Shown here in pieces: positions 15,535 to 24,702 of a DNA stretch of 33,863 nucleotides. The stretch is from an uncultured Rhodospirillales bacterium. GTDB taxonomy: Bacteria > Pseudomonadota > Alphaproteobacteria > Acetobacterales > Acetobacteraceae. The notes beneath the pieces are model-generated. The model did no database searches. It was given only the letters and a program-made list of their open reading frames with translations, and was not told the origin of the DNA. Location: assembly GCA_903873995.1 (NCBI GenBank), contig CAIQQQ010000099.1, positions 1 to 33,863 on the forward strand. The letters run 5' to 3'. Position 1 is the first letter of the stretch. Every line of letters starts with the position of its first letter. Made by a program: the position numbers and the translations under genes.

Positions 15535-16511
15535 CAGGCGGCCATCCTGGCTTGGGGTTCGGCGAGATGGCAGGCGACGTCCCGCCCGTCATCCATCGTC
15601 CGCAACTGCGGAATCTCGACCGCACAGCGTGCCACCGCGACCGGGCAGCGCGGGTGGAAGGCGCAGCCGGTCGGCCGGTCGGCGGGGTTGGGCGGATCGC
15701 CGGTCAGCACGATGCGCGGAATGCGTCGCGGGCCGGGCACCGGGATCGCCGAGACAAGTGCGCGCGTGTAGGGGTGGACGGGGTCGGCAAACAGCGCCTC
15801 CGGATCGCCCTGCTCGACGATGCGGCCGAGATACATCACGGCCACGCTATGGCTGACCTGGCGCACCACCTTCAGATCGTGGCTGATGAACACCATGGCG
15901 ATGCCGCGCGCCGCCTGCAGGTCGGTGAGCATGTTCACGACCTGCGCCTGGATCGACACATCGAGGGCGGAGACAGGCTCGTCGCACACCAAAAGGGCTG
16001 GATCGGTGGCCAGCGCCCGCGCGAGGACGGCGCGCTGGCGCTGGCCGCCGGAGAGTTCGTGGGGGTGGCGCGCGGCCTGGTCGGCACGCAGGCCGACATC
16101 GACCAGCAAGGCCGCCACCCGCTCGGCGCGCTCGGACGCGGTGCCGATGCCGTGGATGATCAGCGGCTCCTCGACCTGCTGCGCGATCGTGAGCCGGCGA
16201 TCCATGGCACCCAGCGGATCCTGGAACACCAGCTGCATCCGCTTGCGCAGGGCGCGCCATTCGGTGGTGCCAGGTGCGGGCATCGGCTGTTCCTCGAACA
16301 GCACGGATCCTTCGCTCGGCCGCTCCAGACCCAGCATCAGCCGCCCGGTGGTGGATTTGCCGCAACCGCTTTCGCCCACGACGCCGAGCGTTCGGCCGGC
16401 CGTGACGTTGAGGGAAATGCTGTCCACCGCGCGCACCTCGGTGCTCCGGCCCAGCAGCCCGCGCCGCGTGGTGTAGGCGCGCGCCACGTCCGTGAGCGTC
16501 AGCAGGCTCAT
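15534..16511 (-). CDS. Oligopeptide-type ABC ATPase, DppF-like
   Basis: This is a 325-residue ATPase with Walker A GESGCGKST at about 45-53, signature LSGGQRQR, Walker B 'LLVCDEPVSALD' and switch 'FISHDL'. The C-terminal oligopeptide-transporter region carries 'PPNPADRPTGCAFHPRCPVA', the cysteine motif typical of DppF/OppF. It pairs with the DppD-like ATPase, overlapping it by four bases (ATGA) and the binding-protein start by one (TGATG). It energises uptake through the DppB/DppC-like channel. Confidence 0.94.
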   Translation of the reverse strand: MSLLTLTDVARAYTTRRGLLGRSTEVRAVDSISLNVTAGRTLGVVGESGCGKSTTGRLMLGLERPSEGSVLFEEQPMPAPGTTEWRALRKRMQLVFQDPLGAMDRRLTIAQQVEEPLIIHGIGTASERAERVAALLVDVGLRADQAARHPHELSGGQRQRAVLARALATDPALLVCDEPVSALDVSIQAQVVNMLTDLQAARGIAMVFISHDLKVVRQVSHSVAVMYLGRIVEQGDPEALFADPVHPYTRALVSAIPVPGPRRIPRIVLTGDPPNPADRPTGCAFHPRCPVAVARCAVEIPQLRTMDDGRDVACHLAEPQARMAA

Positions 16512-17476
16512 GCGAGCTCCCTCACCCGGGCAGTGGCATGCACGCAGGCGGCGATATGGCCGTCCTCGATATCGACGAAGGCCGGCATCTCAAGGCATGC
16601 CTCGTCCGCGTGCTCGCAGCGCGGCGCGAATGCGCAGCCTTGCGGCAGGTTCCAGGGCTCCGGCACGGAGCCGGGAATGGCGGCAAGGCGTCGCTTTGGC
16701 CCCACCATGTCCGGCAATGCGCCCAGCAGACCCTGCGTGTAGGGATGCGCGGGATGGGCGAACAGCAGGTCGGTCGGCGCCTGCTCCACTATACGGCCGG
16801 CATACATCACGGCGACGCGCGAGCACATATCGGCCACCACGCCGAGATCGTGGCTGATCAGCACGAGCGCCATGCCGGTCTCCTGCTGCAGACGGCGCAG
16901 CAGATCGAGGATCTGCGCCTGGATGGTGGCGTCCAGCGCCGTGGTCGGCTCGTCCGCCACCAGCAGCTCCGGCTGGCCGGCCAACGCCATTGCGATCATG
17001 ACGCGCTGGTTCTGCCCGCCGGACATCTCGTGCGGATAGACCTCCAGCCTGCGCCCGGCATCGGGGATGCCGACGAGTTCGAATAGCCGGCGCGCCTCGG
17101 CCCAGGCCTGGGCGCCGTCCATGCCGCGATGCAGGCGCAAGGCCTCCACCACCTGGCGGCCGACGCGTTGAACCGGGTTCAGGGCGCTGGCCGGGTCCTG
17201 GAAGATCATTGCGATGCGCCCGCCGCGCACGTCATCGAGGGTCGCGGCTGGCGCGTCGAGCAACTCGGTGTTGCCCAGCCGCACCGAGCCGGTCGTCACC
17301 GCCGTGTTGGGCAGCAGACCAAGGGCGGACAACCAGGTGACGGACTTGCCCGACCCGCTCTCGCCCACCAGTCCCACGGCCTCGCCCTTGGCGAGGTCCA
17401 GATCGACGCCGCGCAAGGCCGGCACGCCGTTGAACCGGACCTGCAGATCGCGAAGGCTGACCAGCGACTCACCCAC
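16508..17476 (-). CDS. Oligopeptide-type ABC ATPase, DppD-like
   Basis: This is a 322-residue ATPase with Walker A 'GESGSGKS', signature '[15 protein letters not shown]', Walker B '[12 protein letters not shown]' and 'LISHDLGVV'. The C-terminal motif '[19 protein letters not shown]' is the DppD/OppD type, which in some members binds an iron-sulfur cluster. The signature has QNQR instead of the common QRQR. The start is GTG at 17476, overlapping the upstream binding-protein stop by eight bases; no in-frame ATG is near. Confidence 0.93.
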   Translation of the reverse strand: MGESLVSLRDLQVRFNGVPALRGVDLDLAKGEAVGLVGESGSGKSVTWLSALGLLPNTAVTTGSVRLGNTELLDAPAATLDDVRGGRIAMIFQDPASALNPVQRVGRQVVEALRLHRGMDGAQAWAEARRLFELVGIPDAGRRLEVYPHEMSGGQNQRVMIAMALAGQPELLVADEPTTALDATIQAQILDLLRRLQQETGMALVLISHDLGVVADMCSRVAVMYAGRIVEQAPTDLLFAHPAHPYTQGLLGALPDMVGPKRRLAAIPGSVPEPWNLPQGCAFAPRCEHADEACLEMPAFVDIEDGHIAACVHATARVRELA

Positions 17477-19106
17477 GAATGCCTGCCCCCCAATTGCTTG
17501 CGCGGAAATCCATCACGAAGCTTGGGCACGCGCGCCAGGCGATGTCACGCCGCTTCGCCGTGAACGACGCGTTCTGATGCAGCACGGTATAGGCCGGATC
17601 CTCCCGCTCTGCGATCTCCAGCAGGCGGCGCCAGATGCGCTTGCGCAGCGCCTTGTCCGTGCTGGTCTGCATCTGGGTGGCAAGCTGGTTGAACTCCGCG
17701 TTGGTCCATTCCTTGGCCGCGGTGGAGGAACCGCCCGGCCCAAACGTCGCGATCATGCCGCCCACAGGATCGTTGAACGACGCGCCGCCCGACCAATCGC
17801 GAACGCCGCGCGGGCTGGAAAGATCGCGGATCTGCGTCCAGTTTTCCTTCATGGTGAGCTCGATGTTGAGCCCGACCTCGCGCCACATCTCGATCAGGAT
17901 CTGCGAGGTCGCCACCTGGTTGGTGTAGTAGTTGTTGAGCAGGCGATACGGGATCGCATCGCCCTTGTAGCCGGCGGCCTTCAGCAGCGCGCGAGACTTC
18001 GAGGGATCGAACTCCGGCACGTTCCAGTCGGTGAGCTGCATGTCCCCGAAATAGTCGAACTGCAGGCCGTGCGGGATGCGGGTTCGGCCGGCCCAGAGGC
18101 TGTCGATGATCGCCTGGCGGTCGATGGCGTGGCCGAAGGCCTGCCGCACGCGCGGATCGGCGAGGGTGGGGTTGGTCTTGTTGAAATCCGTCATGCGGAT
18201 GTTGAGGATGGTGCCGCCCACCACCTCGAAGGCCGGGCGGCTTTCCACCGCACCGATCTGGTCGGGCGGGATGTCGCAGGCGAACTGGTATTCGCCGGAC
18301 AGCAGGCCGTTTATGCGGCTCGGCACCTCGGGCACCTCGACGAAGCGGAGGGTCTTGATGGGCGGCCGGCCGCCCCAGTACTCGTCATGCGCGTCGAGGA
18401 TCAGCAAGTTGTCCGGCCGGAACTCGCGCACGCGATACGGGCCGGTGCCGATCGGCTTGCGCGCGAAGGCGAGCCAGTTCTCCGCATCCTCGTAACCACG
18501 ACGGGACGTGATCTCCGAGCCGGTGGCGGCGATGCGGCCTTCCAACGTGACGTCCGGCGTCGCGTTGACGAAGCGCACGGTATAGCGGTCGGTCGCCTCG
18601 ACTTTGACCAGCGACGGGAAGCGCTGGCGTGCGACCGGGCCAATCTCGGGCGGCAGCGCCTTCGATCCGGCGCCAATCACCGGACCACTCGTGGGATTGC
18701 CTGGCCGGCCCATGTAATCGGGCGTGGTGTCGCCGAACATCTTCTGGGCGGAGAAGCACCAGGCGACATCCTCTGCGGTCATCTCGTCGCCGTTGTGGAA
18801 CTTGACGCCGCGGCGCAGCGACAGCTCCACGGTCTGATCGTCGATGCGGCGCCACTCCGTGGCGAGGCCGGGCATCTGGCTGATGCCGTGAAACCAGTCG
18901 AGGTCGATCAGACGCTCGCACATCAACGAAGATGTGCGCTCGCCCACGTTCGACTGCTCGCGGATCAGGTCGAACGTGTTGGAGTTGGAGATTTTCTGCA
19001 CCGCAATCGTGATCACCGGCCGGTTGTCGGCCTGTGCGAGGGACACGCGTGGAAGAAGGGTCGCCGCCCCGGCGAGGGCGGCCGCTCTGCGCCGGGACAG
19101 CAACAT
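17469..19106 (-). CDS. Family-5 solute-binding protein (second of three)
   Basis: This is a 545-residue SBP_bac_5 protein. The signal region 'LSRRRAAALAGAATLLPRVSLAQ' gives a mature start near residue 26. It shares long stretches with the neighbouring protein at 19110-20732 ('GVKFHNGDEMTAEDVA', 'ARKPIGTGPYRVRE', 'IDRQAIIDSLWAGRTRIP'), which marks a tandem gene duplication. A segment unique to this pair, relative to the 513-residue protein, lies after 'MFGDTTPDY' (about residues 130-160). It begins three bases after the stop of its twin. Confidence 0.93.
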   Translation of the reverse strand: MLLSRRRAAALAGAATLLPRVSLAQADNRPVITIAVQKISNSNTFDLIREQSNVGERTSSLMCERLIDLDWFHGISQMPGLATEWRRIDDQTVELSLRRGVKFHNGDEMTAEDVAWCFSAQKMFGDTTPDYMGRPGNPTSGPVIGAGSKALPPEIGPVARQRFPSLVKVEATDRYTVRFVNATPDVTLEGRIAATGSEITSRRGYEDAENWLAFARKPIGTGPYRVREFRPDNLLILDAHDEYWGGRPPIKTLRFVEVPEVPSRINGLLSGEYQFACDIPPDQIGAVESRPAFEVVGGTILNIRMTDFNKTNPTLADPRVRQAFGHAIDRQAIIDSLWAGRTRIPHGLQFDYFGDMQLTDWNVPEFDPSKSRALLKAAGYKGDAIPYRLLNNYYTNQVATSQILIEMWREVGLNIELTMKENWTQIRDLSSPRGVRDWSGGASFNDPVGGMIATFGPGGSSTAAKEWTNAEFNQLATQMQTSTDKALRKRIWRRLLEIAEREDPAYTVLHQNASFTAKRRDIAWRACPSFVMDFRASNWGAGIRG

Positions 19107-19109
19107 CTC

Positions 19110-20732
19110 TCAGACCTTCCAGTTCTTGGCGCGGAAATCCATCGCGAAGGACGGGGCGGCCTTCCAGCCGATATCCTTGCGCGTGGCGGTGAACGTCGCG
19201 TTCTGGTGCAGCACGGTGTAGGCGGGGTCCTCGCGCTCGCAGATCATGAGCATGCGCGCGAAGATCTGGTGGCGCTTGGCGCGATCGGTGCCGGTCTGCA
19301 GCTCGACCGACAACCGGTTCATCTCGTCGTTGCTCCACTCGCCGCGCTGCACCTGCTCGCCGTTCGGGCCGTGCTGGGCGACGATGGAGGAGACCGGATC
19401 GTTGAAGGTGGCCGAGTTGGACCAGTCGCGCAGGGCGCGGCTCGGCGTCTTCTCGAAGATCTGGCTCCAGTTTTCCTTCATCACGATCTGCACGTTGATG
19501 CCGACCTGGTTGAACATCTCGGTCAGCACCTGACCGGTTGCGGTCTGGTTGGTGTAGTAGTTGTTCTGCAGGCGGAACTCGATCCGGTCACCCTTGTAGC
19601 CGGCTTCCTTCAGCAATTCCTTCACGCGCGCCGGGTCATACTCGGGCACCGTCCAGCCCTGCACGAACATGTCGGCATAGAACGGCCATTGCAGGCCCGC
19701 AGGGATCGTGGTGCGGCCGGCCCAGAGGCTGTCCACGATCGCCTTGCGGTCGATGGCATGGGCCAGGGCCAGGCGCAGCTTCGGGTTGGCGAGTGCGTTG
19801 TGGTTGTCGAACGCCAGGATGCGGTGGTTCGGGATCGTCCCGCCCAGCACGCGGAAGGCCGCGTTCTTCTCGATGTCCAGGATCTGGTCGGGCGGGATGT
19901 CGCAGGCGAACTGGAACTCGCCGGACAGCAGGCCGTTCACGCGCGAGGCGACCTCGGGAACCTCGACGAGGCGCAAGGTCTTGATCGGCGGGCGGCCCTC
20001 CCAGTAATCGTCATGCGCATCCAGGATCAGCATGCTGTCGGGCTTCATCTCGCGCACCTTGTAAGGGCCGGTGCCGATCGGCTTGCGCGAGTAATCGAGC
20101 CAGGAGGCGGCCTCTTCATAGCCGCGGCGGCTGATGATCTCGCTGCCGGTGGAGGATGCGCGGCCCTCGATCGTCACGTCCGGCGTCGCGTTGACGATGC
20201 GGACCGTGTACTTGTCCACGACCTCGACGCGGTCGAGCGCCGGCCACAGGCGGCGCGCCACCGGCGGCACCTCGGGCGGCAACTCCTTGGACTTGTTGAT
20301 GATCTGAAAAACCGAGGACAGCGTCAGGGTCTTGCCGTCTACCGTCGGGCGGGTGGCGCCGAACATGTGCTCGGGCCCGAAGCTGAACGCCACGTCTTCG
20401 GCGGTCATCTCGTCGCCGTTGTGGAACTTCACACCCTTGCGCAGGCTGAACTCGACGGTCTTGTCGTCGATCCGCTTCCACTCGGTGGCCAGCGACGGGG
20501 TCTGCTCGAGTTGGCCCTGATAGTTGAGGCCGATCAGACGCTCGTTGAACATCGCCGATAAGCGCGTGCCGACATTGGACTGCTCGCGCAGCAGGTCGAG
20601 CGCGTTGGTGATGGACACCTTCTGGACCGCAACCGTCACGGTCGGGCGGTTATCGGCCTGGGCGATGGCCACGCGCGGCAGGATCGTCGTGGCGGTGGCG
20701 AGGCTGAGGGCCTCACGGCGGGACAGCTTCAT
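19110..20732 (-). CDS. Family-5 solute-binding protein (third of three)
   Basis: This is a 540-residue SBP_bac_5 protein with signal 'LSRREALSLATATTILPRVAIAQ', a weak Tat-like motif. The family core is complete: 'GVKFHNGDEMTAEDVAFSF', 'RVNGLLSGEFQFACDIPPDQ', 'VKELLKEAGYKGDRIEFRL' and the C-terminal 'EREDPAYTVLHQNATFT'. It is the nearest relative of the protein at 17469-19106. Its ATG overlaps the hydrolase stop by four bases, tying it to that enzyme. The same transporter may take up several related ligands through the three binding proteins, or regulation may differ; the sequence does not tell which. Confidence 0.93.
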   Translation of the reverse strand: MKLSRREALSLATATTILPRVAIAQADNRPTVTVAVQKVSITNALDLLREQSNVGTRLSAMFNERLIGLNYQGQLEQTPSLATEWKRIDDKTVEFSLRKGVKFHNGDEMTAEDVAFSFGPEHMFGATRPTVDGKTLTLSSVFQIINKSKELPPEVPPVARRLWPALDRVEVVDKYTVRIVNATPDVTIEGRASSTGSEIISRRGYEEAASWLDYSRKPIGTGPYKVREMKPDSMLILDAHDDYWEGRPPIKTLRLVEVPEVASRVNGLLSGEFQFACDIPPDQILDIEKNAAFRVLGGTIPNHRILAFDNHNALANPKLRLALAHAIDRKAIVDSLWAGRTTIPAGLQWPFYADMFVQGWTVPEYDPARVKELLKEAGYKGDRIEFRLQNNYYTNQTATGQVLTEMFNQVGINVQIVMKENWSQIFEKTPSRALRDWSNSATFNDPVSSIVAQHGPNGEQVQRGEWSNDEMNRLSVELQTGTDRAKRHQIFARMLMICEREDPAYTVLHQNATFTATRKDIGWKAAPSFAMDFRAKNWKV

Positions 20733-22282
20733 GTGCTGGTTTCCTTGGTTGGGCGTTGGCCGCGTTCCTCGAGACCGTCGGGGGTGGCGCGGAAATGGGT
20801 AAGCGTCCGATCGGCATGGCGCATCCGCCAGGACAGCGCGCGCTGCGCGTAGTCCCGCACGATTGCGGCATAGGCCGGATCGTCAGCGAGGTTGCGGAAC
20901 TGGTGCGGGTCCGCCTTCAGATCGAACAGCAAGGCGGGCAGGGCGGTGAAATGGACGTATTTGAATTTTTCGTCCTGCAGCACCGACAAGGTGCAGTCAT
21001 CCATCTGCAGCCCCAACTCGCCCTCGTAATCGTTGGGGAACACGTTACGGAAGTCGAACTCATAATGCAGCGCGTCACGCCACCCGTCCGGTGTCTTGCC
21101 CTGCAAAAACGGCAGCAGGCTGTGCCCGTCGCATGTCCGCGGGGCCGCGCCGCCCAGCCATTCCAGCAAGGTCGGCATGATGTCCACGCTCTCGGTGAAC
21201 GCATCGACGATCTTGCCCCGCGTCTCGGTCGCGTCCGGATCGACGATCACCAGCGGAATGCGGAAGCTCTCATCGAAATAGCCGATCTTGCCCAGCAGAT
21301 GATGATCGCCAAGCTGCTCGCCGTGATCGGAGGTGAACACCACCAAGGTGTTCTCCCATTGGCCGGTCTCGTCCAGATAGTCGATCACCCGGCCAAGACA
21401 GTCATCCACCTCGGAGATCAGACCGTAATAGGTGGCGCGCATCTGGGCGATCTCGCCCTCGTCCATCGCCGCCACCAGGCCCTCGCCACGGCGGAAGAAG
21501 CTGCCTTGCTTGGAGTTGCGCATATAATAGGAGAGCAACGGATGCTGCGCCGCCTCCTCCTCGACCGTCGCCGCGCGCACCGGCTTGGGCATGTCGGCAG
21601 GCTGATACATCGCGTGATACGGAGCACTCGCCACGAACGGCGGATGCGGGCGGTAATAGCCGAGATGCAGGAAGAACGGCTTGCCGTCGCGGCCCTTCAG
21701 ATAGGCCAGCGCGCGATCGGTGAAGAACGCGCTGTCGGAATATTCCTTGGGGATCCGCGCCGGCCGGTCCGTAGCACCCGGCACCGCGTCCATGCCCTCC
21801 GGCAGCCAGATGTCGTCGCGCTGCTTCGGCACATCGAAGCCCTGTTGCGCCAACCAGCCGAAATAATGGTCATGCCCCGGGCCGAAGCTGCCGACCGGGC
21901 GCCAACCGTCCATCATGTCACCCAGATGGCGGAACCGTGGATCGTTTGGCGATGTCGTGCGTGGGTCGGGTGCCGTGGTGGTGTAGCCGATCAGCGCCGG
22001 ATCGACGCCCAGACCCCGCAGTGCCTGCGGCAGCGTTGTATGCCGCGCATCCAATGGCACCCAGTTCTGCACCTGGCGATGATTCATCAGATAAAGCCCG
22101 GTATGCAGGCTCGCCCGCGCCGGTCCGCACGGAACCGCCGTCGTCACATGGTTGCGAAACGTGACACCTTCGCGGCACAGACGATCCAGATTCGGCGTGC
22201 TGAGCTGCGTGTTGCCAAGATGCGGCACGCAGTCGGCGCGCCATTGATCCACAACCACCAGCAAAACGTTGCGTTGCACCAT
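20729..22282 (-). CDS. Phosphonate monoester hydrolase/phosphodiesterase (sulfatase fold)
   Basis: This 517-residue enzyme of the alkaline phosphatase superfamily closely resembles the Rhizobium and Burkholderia phosphonate monoester hydrolases ('NVLLVVVDQWRAD', 'TPNLDRLCREGVTFRNHVTT', 'GYTTTAPDPRTTSPNDPRFR', 'HLGYYRPHPPFVASAPYHAMY'). The sulfatase motif Cys52-GPAR56 provides the cysteine converted to formylglycine; metal ligands include Asp12 and the 'SDHGEQLGDHHLLGK' region. Known relatives hydrolyse phosphonate monoesters, phosphodiesters and sulfate esters in vitro; the natural substrate is unsettled. No signal peptide is seen, so the substrate is imported first. The start at 22282 has GGGAGG 3 bases upstream; an ATG at 22312 lacks a ribosome site. 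It is the first gene of the operon. Confidence 0.9.
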   Translation of the reverse strand: MVQRNVLLVVVDQWRADCVPHLGNTQLSTPNLDRLCREGVTFRNHVTTAVPCGPARASLHTGLYLMNHRQVQNWVPLDARHTTLPQALRGLGVDPALIGYTTTAPDPRTTSPNDPRFRHLGDMMDGWRPVGSFGPGHDHYFGWLAQQGFDVPKQRDDIWLPEGMDAVPGATDRPARIPKEYSDSAFFTDRALAYLKGRDGKPFFLHLGYYRPHPPFVASAPYHAMYQPADMPKPVRAATVEEEAAQHPLLSYYMRNSKQGSFFRRGEGLVAAMDEGEIAQMRATYYGLISEVDDCLGRVIDYLDETGQWENTLVVFTSDHGEQLGDHHLLGKIGYFDESFRIPLVIVDPDATETRGKIVDAFTESVDIMPTLLEWLGGAAPRTCDGHSLLPFLQGKTPDGWRDALHYEFDFRNVFPNDYEGELGLQMDDCTLSVLQDEKFKYVHFTALPALLFDLKADPHQFRNLADDPAYAAIVRDYAQRALSWRMRHADRTLTHFRATPDGLEERGQRPTKETST

Positions 22283-22407
22283 TGGCCTCCCATCGATGCG
22301 GCGAAGTAGCATGCGCCCGGGAAGGCTGTGTGACAGTTAAGCTTCAAATTGATGACACCCTCGACCTGGCCCCTCCTCGGCCGCATGTTGCCGACGGCGC
22401 GCAGGCG

Positions 22408-22455
22408 CCCCAGAAGACCAAAGCCCCAGAAGACCAAAGCCCCAGAAGACCAAAG
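22408..22455 (+). repeat. Three tandem copies of a 16-bp repeat
   Basis: CCCCAGAAGACCAAAG is repeated three times without any mismatch at 22408-22423, 22424-22439 and 22440-22455. It lies 25 bases before the aldehyde dehydrogenase start, in the gap between divergent operons. Perfect identity indicates recent expansion, and the unit is not a multiple of three, consistent with noncoding sequence. Confidence 0.95.
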
Positions 22456-22480
22456 ACAGACAACAATCAGGAGAGCCGCC

Positions 22481-23911
22481 ATGTACTCGGACGTTCATTT
22501 GTTCATCAACGGCGCCTGGACGCCGGCCGCCTCCGGCAAGACGCTCCCGGTCGTGAACCCCGCCACCGGCGAGACCATCGGCGCAGTTGCCCATGCCGAG
22601 ACCGTCGATCTTGACCGCGCCCTCGCAGCCGCGGAGCAGGGCTTTCACGTCTGGCGTCGCATGTCCGCCTACGATCGCAGCAAGATCATGCGCAAGGCCG
22701 CCGAACTGCTGCGTTCGCGCGTGGACACGATCGCGCCGCTGATGACCCAGGAGCAGGGCAAGCCGCTGGCCGAGGCCAAGGTTGAGACTGCGTTCTCCGC
22801 CGACATCATCGAATGGTTCGCCGAGGAGGCCCGAAGGGCCTATGGCCGAGTGGTGCCCTCCCGCGTCGAAGGCACCACGCAGATGGTGCTCAAGGAACCG
22901 GTTGGGCCCGTTGCCGCCTTCACACCGTGGAATTTCCCGATCAACCAGGCCAACCGCAAGATCTGCGGGGCGCTGGCGGCCGGCTGCTCGATCATCGTGA
23001 AGGGCCCGGAAGAGACGCCCGGCTCGCTTGCGGCCTACGTCCAGTGCTGGGCCGAAGCCGGCGTGCCCGCTGGCGTGGTGAACCTCGTCTACGGCGTGCC
23101 GGCTGAGATCAGTTCCTACCTCATTCCGCATCCGGTCATCCGCAAGATCTCCTTCACCGGCTCAACGCCGGTGGGCAAGCATCTCGCGGCGATGGCCGGC
23201 GCCCATATGAAGCGCGTGACGATGGAGCTTGGCGGCCATGCGCCGTCGATGATCTTTGACGACGCGGATCTCGATCGCGCCGCCTCGATCCTGGCGGCCA
23301 ACAAGTTCCGCAACGCGGGGCAGGTCTGCGTGGCGCCGACTCGCTTCCTGGTGCAGGCGAGCGTCCATGACGCCATGGTCGACAAATTCGTGGCCAAGGC
23401 CGAGGCACTCGTTGTGGGCAACGGCATGGAACCTGGCACCACCATGGGCCCGCTTGCCAACGCACGTCGCGTGCCGGCCATGGAAGCCTTGATCGCCGAC
23501 GCTGTCGCCAAGGGGGCCGAAATCCGCACCGGCGGCAAGCGCATCGGCAATGTCGGCAATTTCTTCGAGCCGACCGTGCTGACCGGCGTGACACCGGAGA
23601 TGCGTGTTATGAACGAGGAACCCTTTGGTCCACTCGCGCTGTTCAGCCGCTACGACACGTTCGATGAGATCGTCACCGAGGCCAACCGCCTCGAATACGG
23701 TCTGGCGGCCTATGCCTACACATCGTCCCACAAGACCGCGACCCTGCTCGGCAGCCGCGTGGAGGTCGGCATGCTGTCGATCAACCATCATGGCATCGCG
23801 CTGCCGGAAGTGCCGTTCGGCGGTGTGAAGGACAGCGGATACGGCTCCGAGGGCGGCACAGAAGCCATCGAGGCGTATCTCAACACCAAGCTGGTGACGC
23901 AGGCGATCTGA
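22481..23911 (+). CDS. NAD(P)-dependent aldehyde dehydrogenase, succinate-semialdehyde type
   Basis: This is a 476-residue aldehyde dehydrogenase. Asn151 ('TPWNFP'), Lys174 ('IVKGPEETP'), Glu249 ('MELGGHAPS') and Cys283 ('[12 protein letters not shown]') are the expected catalytic and cofactor residues. Overall wording is nearest to succinate-semialdehyde and related medium-chain aldehyde dehydrogenases (GabD group). The lysine context 'KGPEETP' and 'GSTPVGK' loop match that group. It is divergent from the hydrolase-transporter operon and could oxidise an aldehyde derived from the ester's alcohol or aminophosphonate part; this is inference. The ATG has CAGGAGAG upstream (GGAG 7 bases away). 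Longer frames upstream run through the tandem repeat and are unlikely. Confidence 0.92.
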   Translation: MYSDVHLFINGAWTPAASGKTLPVVNPATGETIGAVAHAETVDLDRALAAAEQGFHVWRRMSAYDRSKIMRKAAELLRSRVDTIAPLMTQEQGKPLAEAKVETAFSADIIEWFAEEARRAYGRVVPSRVEGTTQMVLKEPVGPVAAFTPWNFPINQANRKICGALAAGCSIIVKGPEETPGSLAAYVQCWAEAGVPAGVVNLVYGVPAEISSYLIPHPVIRKISFTGSTPVGKHLAAMAGAHMKRVTMELGGHAPSMIFDDADLDRAASILAANKFRNAGQVCVAPTRFLVQASVHDAMVDKFVAKAEALVVGNGMEPGTTMGPLANARRVPAMEALIADAVAKGAEIRTGGKRIGNVGNFFEPTVLTGVTPEMRVMNEEPFGPLALFSRYDTFDEIVTEANRLEYGLAAYAYTSSHKTATLLGSRVEVGMLSINHHGIALPEVPFGGVKDSGYGSEGGTEAIEAYLNTKLVTQAI

Positions 23912-23929
23912 AGTCAGGCGATCTGAAGT
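23900..23929 (+). repeat. 15-bp tandem duplication across the aldehyde dehydrogenase stop
   Basis: CAGGCGATCTGAAGT occurs twice back to back (23900-23914 and 23915-23929), followed by a partial CAGG. The first copy contains the TGA stop at 23909-23911, so the second copy is untranslated. It looks like a recent slippage duplication. Confidence 0.9.
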
Positions 23930-24702
23930 CAGGTGGTGGGGCAGGGTGCGGCGGTCGCGTTCCGGACGCATCGCACCCGACCCTATGGTCAGCGATGTAT
24001 CGCCCTTGGCATCGATCATACGCGTCGTGGTTTCCGCGATGGCACCTTCTCGGTTGCCTGCCGAGACGCCCCGCATCTTATGGTCGCGATCGCCAAAACC
24101 TCTTCGAAGGTAGTCACGGTGTCCTTCCGCAAGTCGCTGACCGTTCTTGCTCGCCCGAAGCCGATGATTTGAGCGTTTGCAAAGTTTATTCATGAGACGC
24201 TGAGCTGTTTTGTGACGTCCCAAGACAATTCGAGCAGCGCCAAGACACTTCTTGCAGCATCTAAGGCGGACGTCGCGCATGTATGTGCGTAGAGCACAAT
24301 TCCATCGTGGGTCGCTTAACGTCTTTTCTCTCTTCTTTGCAAACAATACGCAAATCTTATGCTTTGTAGCGTCTCGGAAGAACCCTGCCGCGTGGCCCAA
24401 ATCGGGTTTGGCTGGGATAACGAGGTGATCGAGACATGACGATCTCAGCGACGTTCTGCGTGACCGCAGCCCCTGAGTGCCATCATGAGGCACGGCCCGG
24501 CTGCGCGCATCTCAACCGGCATGACGACCTGATCGGGCGCGCCTGCGCCCGCGCGCCGGTCCCGCATCCGCTGCGGTAGCGCACGCCGTCCGGCCAAGCG
24601 AGGGCACAACCCGAAAAACCACTTTAAATCAAAGGTCTGACCCAAGCGCTGAGACATCGTTTCGCGCTGCCGGGAAGCCGTGAGCCCAAAAAGGACGACG
24701 TC
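23930..24702. other. Gap without a recognisable gene
   Basis: About 770 bases lie between the aldehyde dehydrogenase and the GH8 gene. Reading frames exist on both strands but none resembles a known protein. The part at about 24170-24420 is more AT-rich than its surroundings and contains TTGCAA and TATGCT about 15 bases apart (near 24339-24364), a weak promoter resemblance. No tRNA, terminator or insertion sequence end was recognised. It may hold decayed sequence. Confidence 0.6.

Noticed and set aside
17214-20561. 1115-codon open frame on the plus strand
   Set aside because: It runs antisense to a binding-protein pair and an ATPase with clear family motifs; long antisense frames are common in GC-rich DNA and its translation is Arg/Gly/Ala/His-rich without domains.
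23162-24493. 443-codon open frame on the minus strand
   Set aside because: Its second half is antisense to the aldehyde dehydrogenase; the first half, in the intergenic gap, resembles no family I recognise and has no clear start signal.
24436-24579. 47-residue small frame in the gap before GH8
   Set aside because: It has no strong ribosome-binding site or recognised similarity; kept out as likely chance.
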